This document shows positions 4,618-5,775 of a stretch of 5,775 bases of DNA, piece by piece. The stretch is from assembly GCA_003566335.1 (NCBI GenBank), contig PXDR01000347.1:1-5775 (forward strand). The letters run 5' to 3'. A model generated the notes under the pieces. The model was not told the origin of the DNA, searched no databases, and saw nothing but the letters and a program-made list of their open reading frames with translations. The first letter of the stretch is position 1, and every line of letters begins with the position of its first letter. The stretch comes from Cyanobacteria bacterium T3Sed10_344R1. Its GTDB lineage: Bacteria; Cyanobacteriota; Cyanobacteriia; Phormidesmidales; Phormidesmidaceae. The translations under genes and the position numbers were made by a program.

Positions 4618-5148
4618 TTAGGGATTTGAGGAGGTGCTGCCAGAAAAGGGCAGTTCGACAAACCCGAGTTCGTAAAGCTGCTGATAGGCCCGCTGCCCCA
4701 GGTCTCGGGTGGGTTGCTGGCTTTGCAGAATTTCGACTAGCAGGGGCACCGCCATGTCAGGACGGTTGCGAGCCCGGTGAACCAGGGCCAGTTGATAGGT
4801 GGCCTGGTCGCGCATTTGTGCTGTTTCTAGGGCTTGGCGACGGCTGCTGTCGGAGATGCGGGTGTCAATGCCGGAAAACATGCCGGAAATATCTTGGTAG
4901 TAAGTCGAGATTTGGTTAAAAATATCCCGAGCTTCGCCCAATTTGCTGGCGGCTTCGGCATAATTTTCGGCAGAGACTGCCGTGCTGGCTTCATCCATCA
5001 GACGGCGGCCTGCGTTGATGCTGAGGCTGCTATTTGCCTGGCTCGTTTGGGGCATTTCTGCCTGCTGAGCTGGGGTAACGATCGGCTGAGCCAGCACTAG
5101 GGCGGCTAGCGCGGCGGGAAGACTCAAGAAAGAGACTGCTCTAAACAT
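4618..5148 (-). CDS. Exported helical, TPR-like protein of unknown function
   Basis: This 176-residue protein begins with a signal peptide: MFRAVSFLSL, a hydrophobic core to about residue 20, and a likely cleavage near TPA-QQ (27-28). A Ser/Gln-rich linker (28-45) follows. The mature part is helical. Residues 50-80 (AENYAEAASKLGEARDIF) and 116-145 (YQLALVHRARNRPDMAVPLLVEIL) have the Tyr/Ala/Leu spacing of tetratricopeptide repeats, usually protein-binding scaffolds. It should act in the periplasm or thylakoid lumen. It looks like a conserved cyanobacterial protein, but I know no function. I chose the ATG at 5148 because AAGG precedes it by about five bases and it leads directly into the signal peptide. 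The upstream ATG at 5208 would add 20 residues, lacks a well-placed ribosome binding site and would bury the signal. A terminator follows. Confidence 0.72.
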   Translation of the reverse strand: MFRAVSFLSLPAALAALVLAQPIVTPAQQAEMPQTSQANSSLSINAGRRLMDEASTAVSAENYAEAASKLGEARDIFNQISTYYQDISGMFSGIDTRISDSSRRQALETAQMRDQATYQLALVHRARNRPDMAVPLLVEILQSQQPTRDLGQRAYQQLYELGFVELPFSGSTSSNP

Positions 5149-5510
5149 GCCACCTTTGACGATTTTGCTAAAAGACGGGGGAACCGGGGATGGGGCAACC
5201 AATGCCATAACTAACGCAACCTCAAACCAATAAACAAGGCGTAATCGAATGCAATCCTGGGGAGTATGCTAGACCCAACCACGCTAGACCGGACGGCGAG
5301 GGGTCTTCAGGCTATTTCAGGCTTCTACTGTAGCTGGTTCGTATAACCGGTTACGACCCACGGCAGGTAGGCGCATCCCGACCTCAATAGACTATCAGCT
5401 TTGCTGAGGAGTTCCCCAAGGGGTGGGTTGGGGCGGTGGTGGATTCGATGGCGTTGATTGCTGATGGGGCTTGACTACCCTAGCCCGATAACTCTACCGA
5501 GATTGCGGTG
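5149..5510. other. Divergent intergenic region; candidate operator palindrome
   Basis: These 362 bases lie between two divergent genes and must hold both promoters. Features seen: GCTAGACC as a direct repeat (5268-5275, 5283-5290); the perfect 10-bp palindrome TAACCGGTTA (5344-5353) inside a wider near-palindrome GGTTCGTATAACC/GGTTACGACC (5336-5358); and a small CCCCAAGGGG hairpin (5413-5422). A TTGACT at 5471-5476 lacks a well-spaced -10. No RNA gene or protein-coding stretch is convincing here. Confidence 0.4.
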
Positions 5511-5775
5511 ATGACGATAAGTGGTGCTGGACAAACGGGGTTGATCCTGCAGCGGGGCGGTGAGGAACTGCGGCTAGAGAAGGTGGCCAACCGCTTTACC
5601 CTGCGGTTGGCGGCGGACATTGGTTTAGAGGCTGAGGCGGCTGAAGCTGCGATCGCAACCCTGAGAGCAACCCTCAACCCCGAGTCTGTGCAGCCGATTC
5701 CGGGGAATCTCTGGTTATGGACGGTGTCGCCGCGACGGCTAGAGGCGGCAATGACCCAGGCCCGAGCAGCGGAGA
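5511..5775 (+). CDS. Probable S8-family serine peptidase, N-terminal fragment (3' end outside window)
   Basis: The frame is open from the ATG at 5511 to the window edge (88 codons). The start MTISGAGQTGLILQRGGEELRLEKVANRF is like the N-terminal region that I recall preceding the subtilisin domain in large cyanobacterial S8 peptidases (LILQRGGEEL.LEK..DRFTV). That region is followed by a compact domain, here about 30-88, rich in Ala and Leu. No catalytic Asp, His or Ser block is within the window, so the peptidase call rests on the N-terminal motif alone. There is no signal peptide at this start. The ribosome binding site is weak; a GTG directly before the ATG (5508) is an alternative. A HIP1 octamer lies inside the gene. 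It is transcribed away from the exported-protein gene. Confidence 0.6.
   Translation, partial: MTISGAGQTGLILQRGGEELRLEKVANRFTLRLAADIGLEAEAAEAAIATLRATLNPESVQPIPGNLWLWTVSPRRLEAAMTQARAAE

Noticed and set aside
4551..5100. Plus-strand open frames of 122 and 88 codons
   Set aside because: They are antisense to the exported-protein gene, which has a proper signal peptide and ribosome binding site, and the first starts inside that gene's terminator stem.
5480..5677. Minus-strand 65-codon open frame, Ala/Ser/Arg-rich
   Set aside because: It is antisense to the plus-strand LILQRGGEE fragment, which has recognisable family character.

Overview
The window looks cyanobacterial. The palindrome GCGATCGC (HIP1) occurs seven times in under 6 kb, and most proteins have a recognisable cyanobacterial character: a short phasin-like protein, a CPC/CxxC two-helix membrane protein, a CGFS glutaredoxin beside a BolA protein, and an LILQRGGEE-type N-terminus. 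The DNA is moderately GC-rich. A Leptolyngbya/Phormidium-like filamentous lineage would fit, but that is only an inference from style.

Layout. The left edge holds the last 80 codons of a plus-strand TMEM14-type membrane protein. It converges on a long run of minus-strand genes: a membrane-tethered FKBP prolyl isomerase (261-812), a phasin-like coiled-coil protein (934-1269), a divergent ProA-family protein (1438-2688) with a membrane protein of unknown function four bases upstream (2693-3160), tRNA-Gly(GCC) (3341-3412), monothiol glutaredoxin grxD (3753-4076), a BolA-family gene (4217-4471), and an exported helical protein of unknown function (4618-5148). A 362-base divergent spacer separates this run from the start of a plus-strand gene, probably an S8-type serine peptidase, cut by the right edge.

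Transcription units. Strong inverted repeats followed by T runs on the minus strand lie after grxD (3676-3721) and after the exported protein (4541-4601). They isolate bolA-grxD as its own unit, whose products are expected to form a [2Fe-2S]-bridged BolA-Grx4 complex. A third terminator candidate, for the FKBP gene, lies inside the coding sequence of the convergent TMEM14 gene (183-216). The unknown membrane gene and the proA-like gene form a tightly spaced pair. The tRNA has its own consensus-like promoter.

Most notable points. (1) The ProA-family protein is full length, but an ungapped comparison with the classical RPSVCNA active-site segment puts Ile262 at the catalytic cysteine, and the C-terminal GAEIG block is also lost. 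It is probably not a working glutamyl-phosphate reductase of the usual mechanism. (2) Between the tRNA promoter and the grxD terminator is a three-tier nested inverted repeat of about 120 bases (3539-3661). Its middle tier pairs well only as plus-strand RNA. I saw no CRISPR array, phage gene, insertion sequence or defence system.
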